Shown here: positions 53,710 through 63,526 of the stretch, piece after piece | Layout: each line of letters opens with the position of its first letter | Position numbering within the stretch: position 1 is the first letter of the stretch | NCBI RefSeq assembly: GCF_900169485.1 | Contig: NZ_LT821227.1 | Coordinates: 62,001 to 126,000 of the forward strand | Direction: 5' to 3' | DNA: 64,000 nucleotides | Origin: Phoenicibacter congonensis | GTDB taxonomy: Bacteria; Actinomycetota; Coriobacteriia; Coriobacteriales; Eggerthellaceae | Notes under the pieces: model-generated | Database searches by the model: none | Seen by the model: the letters and a program-made list of their open reading frames with translations, nothing else | Told to the model about the DNA's origin: nothing | Translations under genes and position numbers: made by a program

Positions 53710-54429
53710 TTAGGTTGGCTTTAGTGGAGATTTCTGTGCAAGGCTCACACGGCGCGGAAGTTTGATTCTACACTTGCCCGTTTTCTTAAAAGAATAAATC
53801 ACGCGTTGCGTAACACCATCGCTTAGTTCCAACTCTCGCTTGTTCACGAGCTCTAATCCAAGCATGTCTAAAAGAGACATGCCCCACTCTTCCTCTTCCG
53901 CATCAATTATTGACTTCAGCGCTATAAAAGTGCCACCTTTTGCAAGCAAAGGAGCAGCAAGTTCAAGAAGAGATGGAAGAGACGACAGGGCACGCGCGGT
54001 CACTACTGCATATTGTCCTCTATGCTTTGCCGAGAAATCCTCGATTCGTTCCGCATAACCTTTGAAAGTCGCGAAGTCATCTATACGCGATTTTTGAATC
54101 GCCTCAGATACAACCCGAATTTTCTTAGCACGAGAATCGACAAGATGGGTTTCACGCCCACTTGCAGCACCGAGAACAACTCCTGGGAATCCGCCGCCGC
54201 AGCCAATGTCGCAATAATTGCCCTCTGCTGCCGCTTTCATGTCGGGCAGCGCCACAAGGGAGTCTTCCAAATGAAGCAAGCACGCTTTTTGAAAATCGCT
54301 TATTGACGTCAGGTTAATGTGCTCATTTATCAATAAAATCTCGTTTAGATAGGAAACGAGCGACTGCGCACATTTCTCGCTTGTATATCGGCACAATTCT
54401 TGAAAGTTGTTTGCAATAATTTCATCCAT
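53710..54429 (-). CDS. rsmG: 16S rRNA (guanine-527-N7) methyltransferase
   Basis: 239 residues. SAM-binding GNYCDIGCGGGFPGVVLG (about 75-92), with HLEDSLVAL before it and ARALSSLPSLLELAAPLL after. Start ATG 54427-54429. No ribosome site, but TATAAT (54437-54442 on the minus strand) lies 7 nt upstream, so a leaderless message is likely. Divergent from the Ppx/GppA gene. A 30-residue tail is basic. Confidence 0.94.
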   Translation of the reverse strand: MDEIIANNFQELCRYTSEKCAQSLVSYLNEILLINEHINLTSISDFQKACLLHLEDSLVALPDMKAAAEGNYCDIGCGGGFPGVVLGAASGRETHLVDSRAKKIRVVSEAIQKSRIDDFATFKGYAERIEDFSAKHRGQYAVVTARALSSLPSLLELAAPLLAKGGTFIALKSIIDAEEEEWGMSLLDMLGLELVNKRELELSDGVTQRVIYSFKKTGKCRIKLPRRVSLAQKSPLKPT

Positions 54430-54436
54430 AAATAAA

Positions 54437-54442
54437 ATTATA
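54437..54442 (-). promoter_or_regulatory. -10 element for a possible leaderless rsmG transcript
   Basis: TATAAT ends 7 nt before the rsmG ATG and no Shine-Dalgarno is possible in the space left. Confidence 0.45.
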
Positions 54443-54475
54443 TTCACTATTAAATCTCACTTTGAAAAGGCCTTG

Positions 54476-55402
54476 ATGAAAACTTTCGCCAATATTAAAT
54501 CCCGTCCGCGTCGCATCGCGGTCATAGACACCGGCTCAAACACGATTCGATTGGCGGTCTTCAACTGCGGAGCTACGAACAGCCGTGATTTTCAAGAGTT
54601 AATTGATGTAAAGAGCGTAGCTGGCCTTTCAAACTATGTTCACGACGGTTTCTTTTCGCAATCCGGAATTGAAAAGGCATCGCGAACGCTCAATCGTCAC
54701 ATAGAGCGCGCAGAAAATCTGGGCTGCGACACAATTTTCATTTTTGCAACAGCAGTTTTGAGAAATGCAAAGAACTCAGAAGCTGCTGTTAGGGCAATTG
54801 AGAAGCGGATTAATCACAAAATCGATTTGCTGAGCGGTTTTGATGAAGCTCGACTTGGAATGAAAGGTGCATTTCTTCAAATCCCAACCGAGGACGGAAC
54901 GCTAATTGACCTAGGTGGTGGGTCTTGTGAAATCACGCGGTATGCTGAAACCACAGTTTGTTCAGAGAGTCTAAAAATTGGATGCGTTTCCACATATTCC
55001 GAATTCGTGTCAGGTCTTTTCCCCACAGCAGAAGAAATTGAAAAAATCCAAGAATCGGCAAGCTCTGCTATAAAAAAATGCCACTGCAACATTTCAAACT
55101 CAAACAACCTCTATGGCATCGGCGGAAGTGTTCGTGCGATTGCGCGTCTAACGCGAGATATGAAAAATCTGGAGAAAACTCCAAAACACATTTGGGCAAC
55201 CGACGTGCAAGATGTCATAGAATTTCTGCTAAAAGATGCCAATGCATTTGCACATGTAGCGGTGCGAGCTGTGCCTGATCGTCTTCACTCTGTAGTTCCT
55301 GGGTGCCTGATTATTGGAGAGTTGATTAAGGCGGCTGGAGTTGACGAACTCGACATTCGCAAAGGAGGCCTGCGCGAAGGCTATCTTTTAAGCAAAATCT
55401 AG
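54476..55402 (+). CDS. Ppx/GppA-family phosphatase
   Basis: 308 residues, single ASKHA domain pair: RRIAVIDTGSNTIRLAVFN (about 13-31), FATAVLRNA, LSGFDEARLGMKGA, GTLIDLGGGSCEITRY and GIGGSVRAIARL. Lacks the C-terminal HD region of full PPX. Hydrolyses polyphosphate or pppGpp. Start ATG 54476 after AAAAGG; an upstream frame overlaps rsmG and is not used. Confidence 0.9.
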   Translation: MKTFANIKSRPRRIAVIDTGSNTIRLAVFNCGATNSRDFQELIDVKSVAGLSNYVHDGFFSQSGIEKASRTLNRHIERAENLGCDTIFIFATAVLRNAKNSEAAVRAIEKRINHKIDLLSGFDEARLGMKGAFLQIPTEDGTLIDLGGGSCEITRYAETTVCSESLKIGCVSTYSEFVSGLFPTAEEIEKIQESASSAIKKCHCNISNSNNLYGIGGSVRAIARLTRDMKNLEKTPKHIWATDVQDVIEFLLKDANAFAHVAVRAVPDRLHSVVPGCLIIGELIKAAGVDELDIRKGGLREGYLLSKI

Positions 55403-55504
55403 CACAGACTTAAATCACAGCTTCCAAACCAACATCAGATGCTCATTTCTAGAAACATCTGCTTATCCGAAGCGAAAAAACATAAAAAGATTACCTTCAG
55501 CAAA

Positions 55505-55532
55505 CCGCATTAGATGCATGAGCATCTTGCGG
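55505..55532 (-). terminator. Hairpin after the ABC-2 operon
   Basis: On the minus strand CCGCA-AGATGC pairs with GCATCT-TGCGG around loop TCAT with a 2-nt bulge (AA). The stem begins 5 nt after the last permease stop. The T-run follows only after 14 nt, so it may be a weak or Rho-assisted terminator. Confidence 0.5.
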
Positions 55533-55537
55533 TCCAA

Positions 55538-56767
55538 CTAGGCGACAGCAGTTGCCGCATCATTTCCCCCACCATCGACAGATAGCCGCCTTCTTTTCGC
55601 CACAACCAATGCAATCGAGAAGACAGCGGCTGCAAACAGAAGAAGGATTAAGAACGACTGTCCGACGCCTGCTAGAGCAAAAGAGTCAAGCGAAGTTGTG
55701 TGTGCGAGAGTGTTAATAGCAGTCGAAAGCCAATAACCAGGTGTAAATTGCGCAAACGCTTTCATCGAATCGCTCATCAAATCGAGGCTAATCCATGCAC
55801 CACCAAGGAATGACAAAACAAGTCCTAATATGTTGCCTATTGAGTTTAGCGCACCAGCATTTGCACCGAGCTGACCTAATAAATAACCACAAGCTAGCGG
55901 GAACAGAGCGAAGCAGAAAGAAAGAGCAAAAATTAGCGCACCATTCAGAGGATTAATCGAAGAAAGCGAACTGCCGAATGCAATCAAGCCAACCACAATC
56001 GTGAACAGCCAGCAAATCACCATAACCACAAAACAAGCAAGTGCAACTTGTATATTTGCAGAAATGTTTGATACAGGGCTAGCGAGATTTCTCTGACGCA
56101 AAGAAGTCCTGTTGAATGCACAAAGAACAACACCAATGCAAATCATGATTGAACATGTTAGTGTGTAGACCGACCATTCCAGATAGAATGCAAGTCGATC
56201 GATTGGTGCACCCGATGCGTCACGAACAAGCAGTTCAGTGGTAGTTTTTTCAATGTTGGCTGAATTTACTTGAGAAATTAAAGTGTCAATGTCATCGTCG
56301 GGTTTCAACTGTGCGGCTGCAGCTATCATTTTTACAAAGCTGTCAGCAGCAGAAGAAACAAGGTAGGAAGAATCAGCATCAGCTCTGCCGTCCTTTAGGA
56401 TTTCAGGCGCCACAGTTCCTTCTTTCACAGAACTCAACAAATTCGATTCGAAATTCTGCGGGATAATCATCAAAAGCGTGACCTTCGTTTTTGCGACTGC
56501 GTCCTGCATCGCAAACTTGTCGTCAGCTATGTCTACTCGATTTCCAAATTGAGACAGGTGTTCGATTAAAGCATTAGACAATTCTGAATTGTCGCGGTCA
56601 ATAACAGCATAATTTGACTTTTCGATTTCAAAATCACCAGCAGTCTGCTCTCCAACTGGAAGGTCAAGAGCGATAAAGACTCCCATCACAGCAAAAAGAA
56701 CGCAATAAATTAGAAAGTAAATTTTGTGTTTGGAGACAATCCTGAGTGCCGATTTAAACATATTCAT
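55538..56767 (-). CDS. ABC-2 type permease
   Basis: 409 residues. N-terminal helix (about 13-33), large outside domain (about 40-195), then five or six C-terminal helices (about 200-390), as in YhgE/DrrB-type exporters. Second permease of the efflux operon; overlaps the first by 14 nt. AAGGAAG before ATG. Confidence 0.82.
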   Translation of the reverse strand: MNMFKSALRIVSKHKIYFLIYCVLFAVMGVFIALDLPVGEQTAGDFEIEKSNYAVIDRDNSELSNALIEHLSQFGNRVDIADDKFAMQDAVAKTKVTLLMIIPQNFESNLLSSVKEGTVAPEILKDGRADADSSYLVSSAADSFVKMIAAAAQLKPDDDIDTLISQVNSANIEKTTTELLVRDASGAPIDRLAFYLEWSVYTLTCSIMICIGVVLCAFNRTSLRQRNLASPVSNISANIQVALACFVVMVICWLFTIVVGLIAFGSSLSSINPLNGALIFALSFCFALFPLACGYLLGQLGANAGALNSIGNILGLVLSFLGGAWISLDLMSDSMKAFAQFTPGYWLSTAINTLAHTTSLDSFALAGVGQSFLILLLFAAAVFSIALVVAKRRRLSVDGGGNDAATAVA

Positions 56768-57935
56768 AACGTTGCTTCCTTACAAAAATCAAAGAGATAG
56801 CGACAAACAAAACTGAGAATGCAATGAGAATTAGAACTGTGTTCCAAAATGGCCCTAGAGTGTCATAGTAATAGAGGTTATAAAACATGTCAGTCACTAC
56901 CTTTGCAGGGTTTAGCTTGGCAAGAATTGGGACAGAAGCCGAAATCTCATCGGCAAGACGCATGCTTGGTTCGCCATAAAGACCAGCAAACAACGCCAGT
57001 ATTGAAGTGATGCCTGCGATGATTCCGCCTTTCGAGCCACCAGGTATCCCTGGAATAGCTCCTATAATTGCTCCAGCAGCACATGCCATCAATGACGCCA
57101 CCAAAAGACCAATTGCGCAATAGATGTCTTTACCTGCAAAATCTATTCCTACGACGATACGAATAAAAGAATAGGCGATAAGCATGCACGCAAACTGAAC
57201 AAGCCAACTTGCTAGAAAAATTGCCAGGAACATTTTGCCTCGTGATTGGCTTCCTACAGCACGTCGAGCTGCAACAGCACTTAAATTTGGCTGAATTGAT
57301 ACAACGCTCATGAGCGCAACATTAGCTCCCATGAGAGCAGCCATGCCAAGCAACGCATAATAGAAACGCACAGTCTCCTTAGGCGTGTTCTCAGTCAGAG
57401 AAAAGTCAGAAACATAGCTTGGCTGATCTAAAGCTTCTTCAATTTTGGACGGGTTTGCAAAAACCATTGGGCTGTCCTTCGCAATTTGGGTGACTAGCTC
57501 AGAATTCTGAACATAGGAGTCGCACACTTGAGAAAGAATGCTGGCATAAATTTGATGCATGTTTCCCGAAAGCTTAGAAACAGAAAGCGTTGTTAAATGA
57601 GGCTTGCCATCACTTCCAACAGACAAAAGACCCTCCACCTTTTGGTTTCTAACGAGGTCATCACCAACTTCTTTTGTTTTGACTTCAATGACGTTAATGA
57701 GATGGTCGTCGCCCTCGTCAGACAAAGAATAAACAACGTCAGAAAAGTTGCTCTCAGAATAATTCTCATCTTCAAGAACAGCAACATCAAAGGGATTGAG
57801 CTCAGTCATTTCATCAATTGAAGAAAACATAAACACAAAAAGCGTTGACAGAATTATCGGGAACGCGAGTGTCCAAATCCAAACCTCTGGGTGATAAAAA
57901 AAGCTTTGAACAGTGACTTTGAATGTTTGGAACAT
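56754..57935 (-). CDS. ABC-2 type permease
   Basis: 393 residues with the same layout: an N-terminal helix, outside domain (about 40-170), and six C-terminal helices (ALLGMAALMGANVALMSVVS onward). Pairs with the next gene as a heterodimer. ATG 57933-57935 is chosen (GTG two codons earlier). Confidence 0.82.
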   Translation of the reverse strand: MFQTFKVTVQSFFYHPEVWIWTLAFPIILSTLFVFMFSSIDEMTELNPFDVAVLEDENYSESNFSDVVYSLSDEGDDHLINVIEVKTKEVGDDLVRNQKVEGLLSVGSDGKPHLTTLSVSKLSGNMHQIYASILSQVCDSYVQNSELVTQIAKDSPMVFANPSKIEEALDQPSYVSDFSLTENTPKETVRFYYALLGMAALMGANVALMSVVSIQPNLSAVAARRAVGSQSRGKMFLAIFLASWLVQFACMLIAYSFIRIVVGIDFAGKDIYCAIGLLVASLMACAAGAIIGAIPGIPGGSKGGIIAGITSILALFAGLYGEPSMRLADEISASVPILAKLNPAKVVTDMFYNLYYYDTLGPFWNTVLILIAFSVLFVAISLIFVRKQRYEYV

Positions 57936-57947
57936 AATCACACCCCG

Positions 57948-58883
57948 TTAATCGCGAAGTTCTGTTCCGGTAATTTCGAGGAACACATCGTTTAGGGTTG
58001 GTGGCTCGGCCCAAATGCGCCCAGGCACAACATTCTTTTCACGCAGAATTTCAAGGATATCGGCGACATTGTGGCTTGAATTTTTGCAAGCGATTTGCAA
58101 AACCTGACCGTCGTAATCAACGGTGAGAATGTTGGGTTTCTGTCGTAGTAAATCACACAAACAATCGCCTGCTTCTGCCACCTCTATTCGCACACGCTCT
58201 CCAATTGAAACCATTCGTTTCAGTTCATCATTTGTTCCTTGCGCAAGCACTTTTCCGTGATCCATAATCATGATTCGCGAACAAATTTCCTCAACTTCTT
58301 CCATGTAGTGCGAAGTGTAGATGATTGTTGACCCCAAATGATTTAAATGCATAATCCCCTCAAGTATCGAATTTCTGCTTTGAGGGTCAACAGCCACAGT
58401 TGGCTCATCGAAGAAAATCAGCTCAGGTTTGTGTGCAATTCCGCATGCAATGTTTAATCGCCTCAACAAGCCTCCCGACAACTTCTTTGGACGAAACTTA
58501 ACATAATCATGAAGTCCAACAAACTCGATGGCTTCATCAACAAGCTTCTTTCGCTCTCTTTTAGAATCCACATAAAGACTGCAGAAGTAATCGATGTTTT
58601 CATGAACGTTGAGCTCGTTAAACACTGCAACATTTTGGGGAACAACACCGATTCGTTTCTTAATGTCATAGCGCGAAGGCGTCATTTCTTCGCCGAATAG
58701 TTTGATCTTGCCCTTTGAAAATGTTAAGAGCTGAAGAATGCAGTTTACCGCCGTTGTTTTACCGCTTCCGTTTGGCCCAAGCAAACCAAAAATCTCGCCT
58801 CGCGAAATAGAGAGATTGAAATGGTCTAGCGCCAAAACATCGCCATAGCGTTTGACTAGATTTTCTACTTCTACAACGTTCAC
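57948..58883 (-). CDS. ABC-2 type efflux ATPase
   Basis: 311 residues. Walker A LLGPNGSGKTTAVNC (about 35-49), signature KLSGGLLRRLNIACG, Walker B ELIFFDEPTVAVDPQSR and H-loop IYTSHYMEE. The C-terminal extension is typical of DrrA/NatA-type exporters. Start GTG with GGAGGA. First gene of a three-gene exporter operon. Substrate unknown: antibiotic, lipid or peptide. Confidence 0.93.
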   Translation of the reverse strand: MNVVEVENLVKRYGDVLALDHFNLSISRGEIFGLLGPNGSGKTTAVNCILQLLTFSKGKIKLFGEEMTPSRYDIKKRIGVVPQNVAVFNELNVHENIDYFCSLYVDSKRERKKLVDEAIEFVGLHDYVKFRPKKLSGGLLRRLNIACGIAHKPELIFFDEPTVAVDPQSRNSILEGIMHLNHLGSTIIYTSHYMEEVEEICSRIMIMDHGKVLAQGTNDELKRMVSIGERVRIEVAEAGDCLCDLLRQKPNILTVDYDGQVLQIACKNSSHNVADILEILREKNVVPGRIWAEPPTLNDVFLEITGTELRD

Positions 58884-59151
58884 AATTCCTCCAGACTAAG
58901 ACCCATCATGAAACTATTGTTGCAAAGTGCCACTTTTTTCGCTAGTGACAGAAGTCACGTTTTTTATGTTTAGTGGCTTACAAAAAATCATAAAAGTCTA
59001 CATTAGCAACCCAGCTAAACAACTAATGCTATTAGAAAAAGTGACCGTCTTAAACGAATCGCCTGTTAACGTTTGTGCTTGCACAAAAATAATGCACAAA
59101 CATTCATCTCCTACCAAATGTCCTGTTAAAAAAATGGCAGAAGGAAATGCT

Positions 59152-61029
59152 CTATGCTTGCAAACTTTGCTGCATTATGAAGCGCATAATGTCACTTCTG
59201 TTTATTGTTCCAACAATTTTTCCATCATCGATGACAGGCAACTTCTTCAATTTTTTGTCAGCAAGCAAGTTGCAGGCCTCTTCAAGGGTGGAAGCTAAAT
59301 CAATTGAAATTGCTTTGTTTGTCGCAATTACACCAACCTCAAGACGCAAAAGTTCATTAACCTTTTCTTCCAGTGTTTGGTTGTTAGCCATTTCTAACAG
59401 TGAATAGCTAGAGGTAACTGAAGGCGACTTTTCTGCAATATATCGCATGATGTCGCCATCAGAAACAAAACCCACAACCTCGTGATTGTCATTGACAAGA
59501 GGCAATCCGCCAACTTCTTTTTTGACCATCGTCGACATGGCAGAGCGAACACTTGCATGTTCATTAATGCACCAAGGGGTTGTTTGCATAATTTGTTGTA
59601 GCAGCGAAGTGCTTTCTTCTGCTCCACACACGGGTTCGGACGCAGCACCAGACACTCTCTTCCTGGCAGCTCGTGCATAGAAAAAGCCTACACATGTGCC
59701 AACTAAGGCAAACACTGAAGCAACTGTCATAGCGAGCGAAAAACCTTCTGCAAGTGCCAGATTTGCATTTGTCGCAGCATTCACAGAAGCGTTTTGTCCA
59801 AAAGTCATGAGCCCAGTGTAGAGTGAAGGCCCAATGCATGCAGCAATTTGGACAAAAGTGTTTGTTAGAGCAACACCATATGGATTTTCCTCACGCGTTA
59901 AAGTTTTCAAGCCAGCAGTTTGCGAAGGAGAAAAAATCAAGCCTGTTCCAGCATAAACAACGATTGCGGCAAAGAACACAAGCTGAAGCGAAAGAGTAGA
60001 AGAGAAAAAAGTCAGCAACAAAAAACCTGCAGTCACGCATGCAAAACCTAAAGGAAGCAGAGGCCACTCTCCAAATCTATCGAATAGACGACCCGCAAAT
60101 ATTGTTGCTACACAGTTACTCAGCACTGGAATCAACAAAACAAGACCAGCAATGAACGGAATCAAGCCACACGCACCCTCAAAGTAAATTGGCAATAAAA
60201 CGCTACACGAAAAAGTTCCAATCATAGCTATCGAAGTCATGAGAATTGAAGGCCAGAAGCGAATTGACTTCATTGGGTTTAAATTTATGAGAGGGTTGTC
60301 AATTTTTAGTTGTCGAATAACAAAAAGAATGCCTGTTAAAACAAATAATGCAAGTGCAGGAGCGCCAATAGTCCAATCAACCATGACTTGAGCAAGCCCA
60401 AAACTGAGCGCAAACAGCAGAAGAGCTGCAAGACCCACTGAAGCAACGTCTAGCTTCAGATAGTGATTCTCAAGATTCTTGACGCAAAAAATTGCAATAA
60501 TCGCAAGGATCAAAACAACAATTGTGGGCATAGCGAAAATGTATCTCCACCCGAAAGCAGACACCACTGCGCCACAAACCACAGGAGCAAAAGCGGGGCC
60601 AAAAGTTATCATGCAGCCGCCAATTGAAAAATAGGTTCCAAGTTTGTTTTTCGGTGTCACGATTAGTATTGTGTTCATCATGAGCGGAATGAAAATTCCC
60701 GTCCCAAGGGCTTGAATGAGACGCGCAACCATGAGAACTTCAAAATTTGGCGAAAACAGCCCCAGAGCTGAACCAACAAAACTAAATAGCGCGGCAATGA
60801 AATAGAGTCTTCTCAAAGGGAATCGCTGATATAGAACTGCCATGCTCATTACAACAACAGTTGCGACAATCATGTAGCCTGTTACAAGCCACTGTGCCGT
60901 AATCGAATCTATTGAAAACTCGTTCATAATCGAGAGCAATGCCATGTTCACAAGGTTTTCATTAAACCCAGCAATAAAAGCGCTTCCATATAAAACAACT
61001 AGCATCGCAAGAGGTGCTTTTTTATCCAT
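59152..61029 (-). CDS. MFS drug-efflux-type transporter (DHA2/EmrB) fused to a CBS domain pair
   Basis: 625 residues. About fourteen membrane helices (1-465) of the EmrB/QacA type: motif WLVTGYMIVATVV near helix 2, LIQALGTGIFIPLMM and FGPAFAPVVCGAVVS. Residues about 488-625 are two CBS domains (VGGLPLVNDNHEVVGFVSDG, KLKKLPVIDDGKIVGTINRS). CBS pairs bind adenine nucleotides, so transport may respond to energy state. Start ATG 61027-61029 after AGGA. Confidence 0.87.
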   Translation of the reverse strand: MDKKAPLAMLVVLYGSAFIAGFNENLVNMALLSIMNEFSIDSITAQWLVTGYMIVATVVVMSMAVLYQRFPLRRLYFIAALFSFVGSALGLFSPNFEVLMVARLIQALGTGIFIPLMMNTILIVTPKNKLGTYFSIGGCMITFGPAFAPVVCGAVVSAFGWRYIFAMPTIVVLILAIIAIFCVKNLENHYLKLDVASVGLAALLLFALSFGLAQVMVDWTIGAPALALFVLTGILFVIRQLKIDNPLINLNPMKSIRFWPSILMTSIAMIGTFSCSVLLPIYFEGACGLIPFIAGLVLLIPVLSNCVATIFAGRLFDRFGEWPLLPLGFACVTAGFLLLTFFSSTLSLQLVFFAAIVVYAGTGLIFSPSQTAGLKTLTREENPYGVALTNTFVQIAACIGPSLYTGLMTFGQNASVNAATNANLALAEGFSLAMTVASVFALVGTCVGFFYARAARKRVSGAASEPVCGAEESTSLLQQIMQTTPWCINEHASVRSAMSTMVKKEVGGLPLVNDNHEVVGFVSDGDIMRYIAEKSPSVTSSYSLLEMANNQTLEEKVNELLRLEVGVIATNKAISIDLASTLEEACNLLADKKLKKLPVIDDGKIVGTINRSDIMRFIMQQSLQA

Positions 61030-61212
61030 TTGTTTTTCCTGTTCTTTGTAAACTTTTAAGGCAAACTGGCGCATTTGTGTGGCCTTTTGGCCGATTCATA
61101 AATAGCTTCTTTGCACGCCCACCTTGTGTGACTCAACGCATTATACACAAAATCATTATTTTTTCGTAAGCTTTTATGCAACACTTCAAAGATTGAAGGT
61201 AAAACCGACTTG

Positions 61213-61218
61213 TAAAAT
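61213..61218 (+). promoter_or_regulatory. -10-like TAAAAT just before the histidine kinase ATG
   Basis: TAAAAT ends 6 nt before the ATG; no ribosome site is present, so the kinase may be on a leaderless message. Confidence 0.35.
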
Positions 61219-61224
61219 AAACAC

Positions 61225-62475
61225 ATGAATCACCTGGCAAACAAATTCGCAATTCTGATTTCTTGCTGTTTGCTTTTTGGTGTCTATATCAATGTTCTAG
61301 ATTCTGCCGAATTTGCAACAATACAAGCCCAGCCTGCAACATATGTTGTCATTTCCCTTTTGGTTGCGATCACTGCCACATGTTTTACAGTAATAAATAA
61401 TTCATGGCTCAAGTTTTTGACCGCTTTGGCACTAACCATTGCTTCGCTTTTTCTTTTTCCGCTAAAGTTCAGCATTGCACTTTGCGTCTACATCTATCTT
61501 GAGTGCAAAGAAAACTGGCAGAAGCTAGTTGGAATTTCGCTTTGCATCGCCAGTCTTTATGATCTGAACAGCACAGGAATAGTGTTCAACATTGCACTGA
61601 TGATCCTTGCATCGCTTCTTTATTACAACACTACCTGCTATATAAAAGCAAAATTTAAGATTGCAAACAACCGTGATTTGTTTGAAGAAACAAAACTTCG
61701 ATACGAAAAAGAATCTCTTCATTTAGAACAATTGAGAGACATGCAAGCGCATCGCGCAACTCTCGAAGAGCGTGCACGCATAGCGCGAGACATACACGAC
61801 AATGTGGGACATCTTCTGACTCGTTCAATATATCAAGTTGACGCTTTGGAAGTGATCCATCAAGATGATGTGACCTATATCGAAGATCTAAAAAATGTTG
61901 GACGCACCCTCCATGAGGCCATGGACGACATGAGGAAAAGCATTCATGCATTACACGCCGAGGCTCGTGACCTGCCAAAAGAAATTCAAGACATTACAAA
62001 CAACTACCCAAGAATTACCGTCTCAACAGAATGTTTAATCGATCAAATGCCAGAAAACATTGCCGACACAATGCTCATTCTTGTCAAAGAATGCTTTCAA
62101 AATGTTATCAAGCACAGCAATGCCACTCGCGTTTCAATATCTATCGTCGAAAACCCCGGCTTTTGGCGATTCCGCTTTAAAGATAATGGCGGGTGCAATG
62201 ATGTAAAAACAAAAGCCAACTTTTCAAAAAATGGGGGCTGCACAACAATAGGAAGCCAAAACCTTGAACGTCAAAGCGAAGAGTTCAGTCTTTCGAACAA
62301 CCCAAGAGAGAGCACTTCATTCGAACCTGGTAAAGATACGGAACGTGAGAACGATGGGCTTGGTTTGCGCAGTATGCGAGAGCGCATTGAATCACAGGGC
62401 GGTACATTCAAAACATTTGCAGATGATGGATTTACAGTCTTTGCAACAATTCCAAAAAAGGCAGAACAGATCTAA
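61225..62475 (+). CDS. NarL-type sensor histidine kinase
   Basis: 416 residues. Five or so membrane helices (about 8-140), then a coiled coil, then the HisKA_3 box EERARIARDIHDNVGHLL with His191. The ATPase N-box is KECFQNVIKHSNATRVSI, then FKDNGG and G-box GLGLRSMRERIESQGG. Between the last two is an extra stretch of about 50 residues rich in Asn, Ser and Glu. Signal unknown. Followed by its response regulator. Confidence 0.9.
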   Translation: MNHLANKFAILISCCLLFGVYINVLDSAEFATIQAQPATYVVISLLVAITATCFTVINNSWLKFLTALALTIASLFLFPLKFSIALCVYIYLECKENWQKLVGISLCIASLYDLNSTGIVFNIALMILASLLYYNTTCYIKAKFKIANNRDLFEETKLRYEKESLHLEQLRDMQAHRATLEERARIARDIHDNVGHLLTRSIYQVDALEVIHQDDVTYIEDLKNVGRTLHEAMDDMRKSIHALHAEARDLPKEIQDITNNYPRITVSTECLIDQMPENIADTMLILVKECFQNVIKHSNATRVSISIVENPGFWRFRFKDNGGCNDVKTKANFSKNGGCTTIGSQNLERQSEEFSLSNNPRESTSFEPGKDTERENDGLGLRSMRERIESQGGTFKTFADDGFTVFATIPKKAEQI

Positions 62476-62587
62476 AAATCAGTCATTCGAAAAGTAGTGA
62501 CACAGAAAGCGTGACTAGAAATAAGACGCTAAAAGCAACAAAAATGAAATTAAAAATAACCAGCAACAGATAAGAATCAAGGAAATT

Positions 62588-63310
62588 ATGGGTGACAAAA
62601 TAAAAACAATCGTTGTAGACGACGATAACTTCATAGTGGAAAGTCTCAAGACAATTCTCAATGCGCAACCAGACATCGAATTTGCAGGCGGTGGCACAAG
62701 TGGGTCTGAAATCCTGAATCTATATGAAGAGTTTTCGCCCGATGTTGTGCTGACAGACATTCAAATGCCAGAGACAAATGGGCTTGAGGGAGCCGAACAA
62801 TTGCTAAAAAAGCACCCAAGTGCGAAGGTTCTTTTCCTGTCAACTTTTTCCGATGAAGAATACATTGTTCACGCTCTGAAAATAGGATCATATGGCTATT
62901 TAATCAAACAAGATGTTGTATCAATAGCCCCCGCAATTCGAAGCGTAGCAGCAGGTCAGCGCGTGCTTGGAGATGAAGTTATGGGCTACATTGAGGGTCT
63001 TTTTTCAAATAAACAAGCCACAGCAAAAACTGAGGTTTCACTGGAGACACTTTCATCATGCGAAACTGTTGCTAAAGCTGATTCGCAAAATAAAGCAAAT
63101 AAGTTCAGTGAAGGAAAACTTGAGGGTTTTGATCTCACTCCTCGAGAAAAAAGCATCGTAATTGAAATCGCAAAAGGTTTTGACAATTCAGAAATTGCTA
63201 AACGTCTTTATTTGAGCGAAGGCACGGTGCGCAACAACATCAGCAACATTCTGTCTAAGCTGGGCCTAAAAAACCGAACACAAATCGCCATTTTCTATTA
63301 TCAGAACTAA
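62588..63310 (+). CDS. NarL/LuxR-family response regulator
   Basis: 240 residues. Receiver with VVDDDNF, phospho-acceptor Asp57 in VVLTDIQMPE and Lys in YGYLIKQD. Linker (about 125-175) longer than usual, rich in Ser, Lys and Glu. HTH LTPREKSIVIEIAKGFDNSE and LYLSEGTVRNNISNILSKLG. AAGGAAATT before ATG. The neighbouring efflux genes could be its targets. Confidence 0.94.
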   Translation: MGDKIKTIVVDDDNFIVESLKTILNAQPDIEFAGGGTSGSEILNLYEEFSPDVVLTDIQMPETNGLEGAEQLLKKHPSAKVLFLSTFSDEEYIVHALKIGSYGYLIKQDVVSIAPAIRSVAAGQRVLGDEVMGYIEGLFSNKQATAKTEVSLETLSSCETVAKADSQNKANKFSEGKLEGFDLTPREKSIVIEIAKGFDNSEIAKRLYLSEGTVRNNISNILSKLGLKNRTQIAIFYYQN

Positions 63311-63367
63311 CCGGGCAGCCAGTTCAAAGCACAACCCACTAAAGCAAAAAAAACATTCGGGATTTGA

Positions 63368-63444
<77 letters not shown>

Positions 63445-63526
63445 GCTTTGCGAGAAACACTTCATTTGAAGTGCGATTAGTTATTATACATGAAGTTTAA
63501 AAAAGTCCAAACAAATTGCCAATTTT

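Noticed and set aside
58927-59298. Plus-strand frame of 123 codons before the MFS gene end
   Set aside because: No ribosome site, overlaps the CBS region antisense, and composition is unlike neighbours. The 58884-59151 gap shows no other gene.
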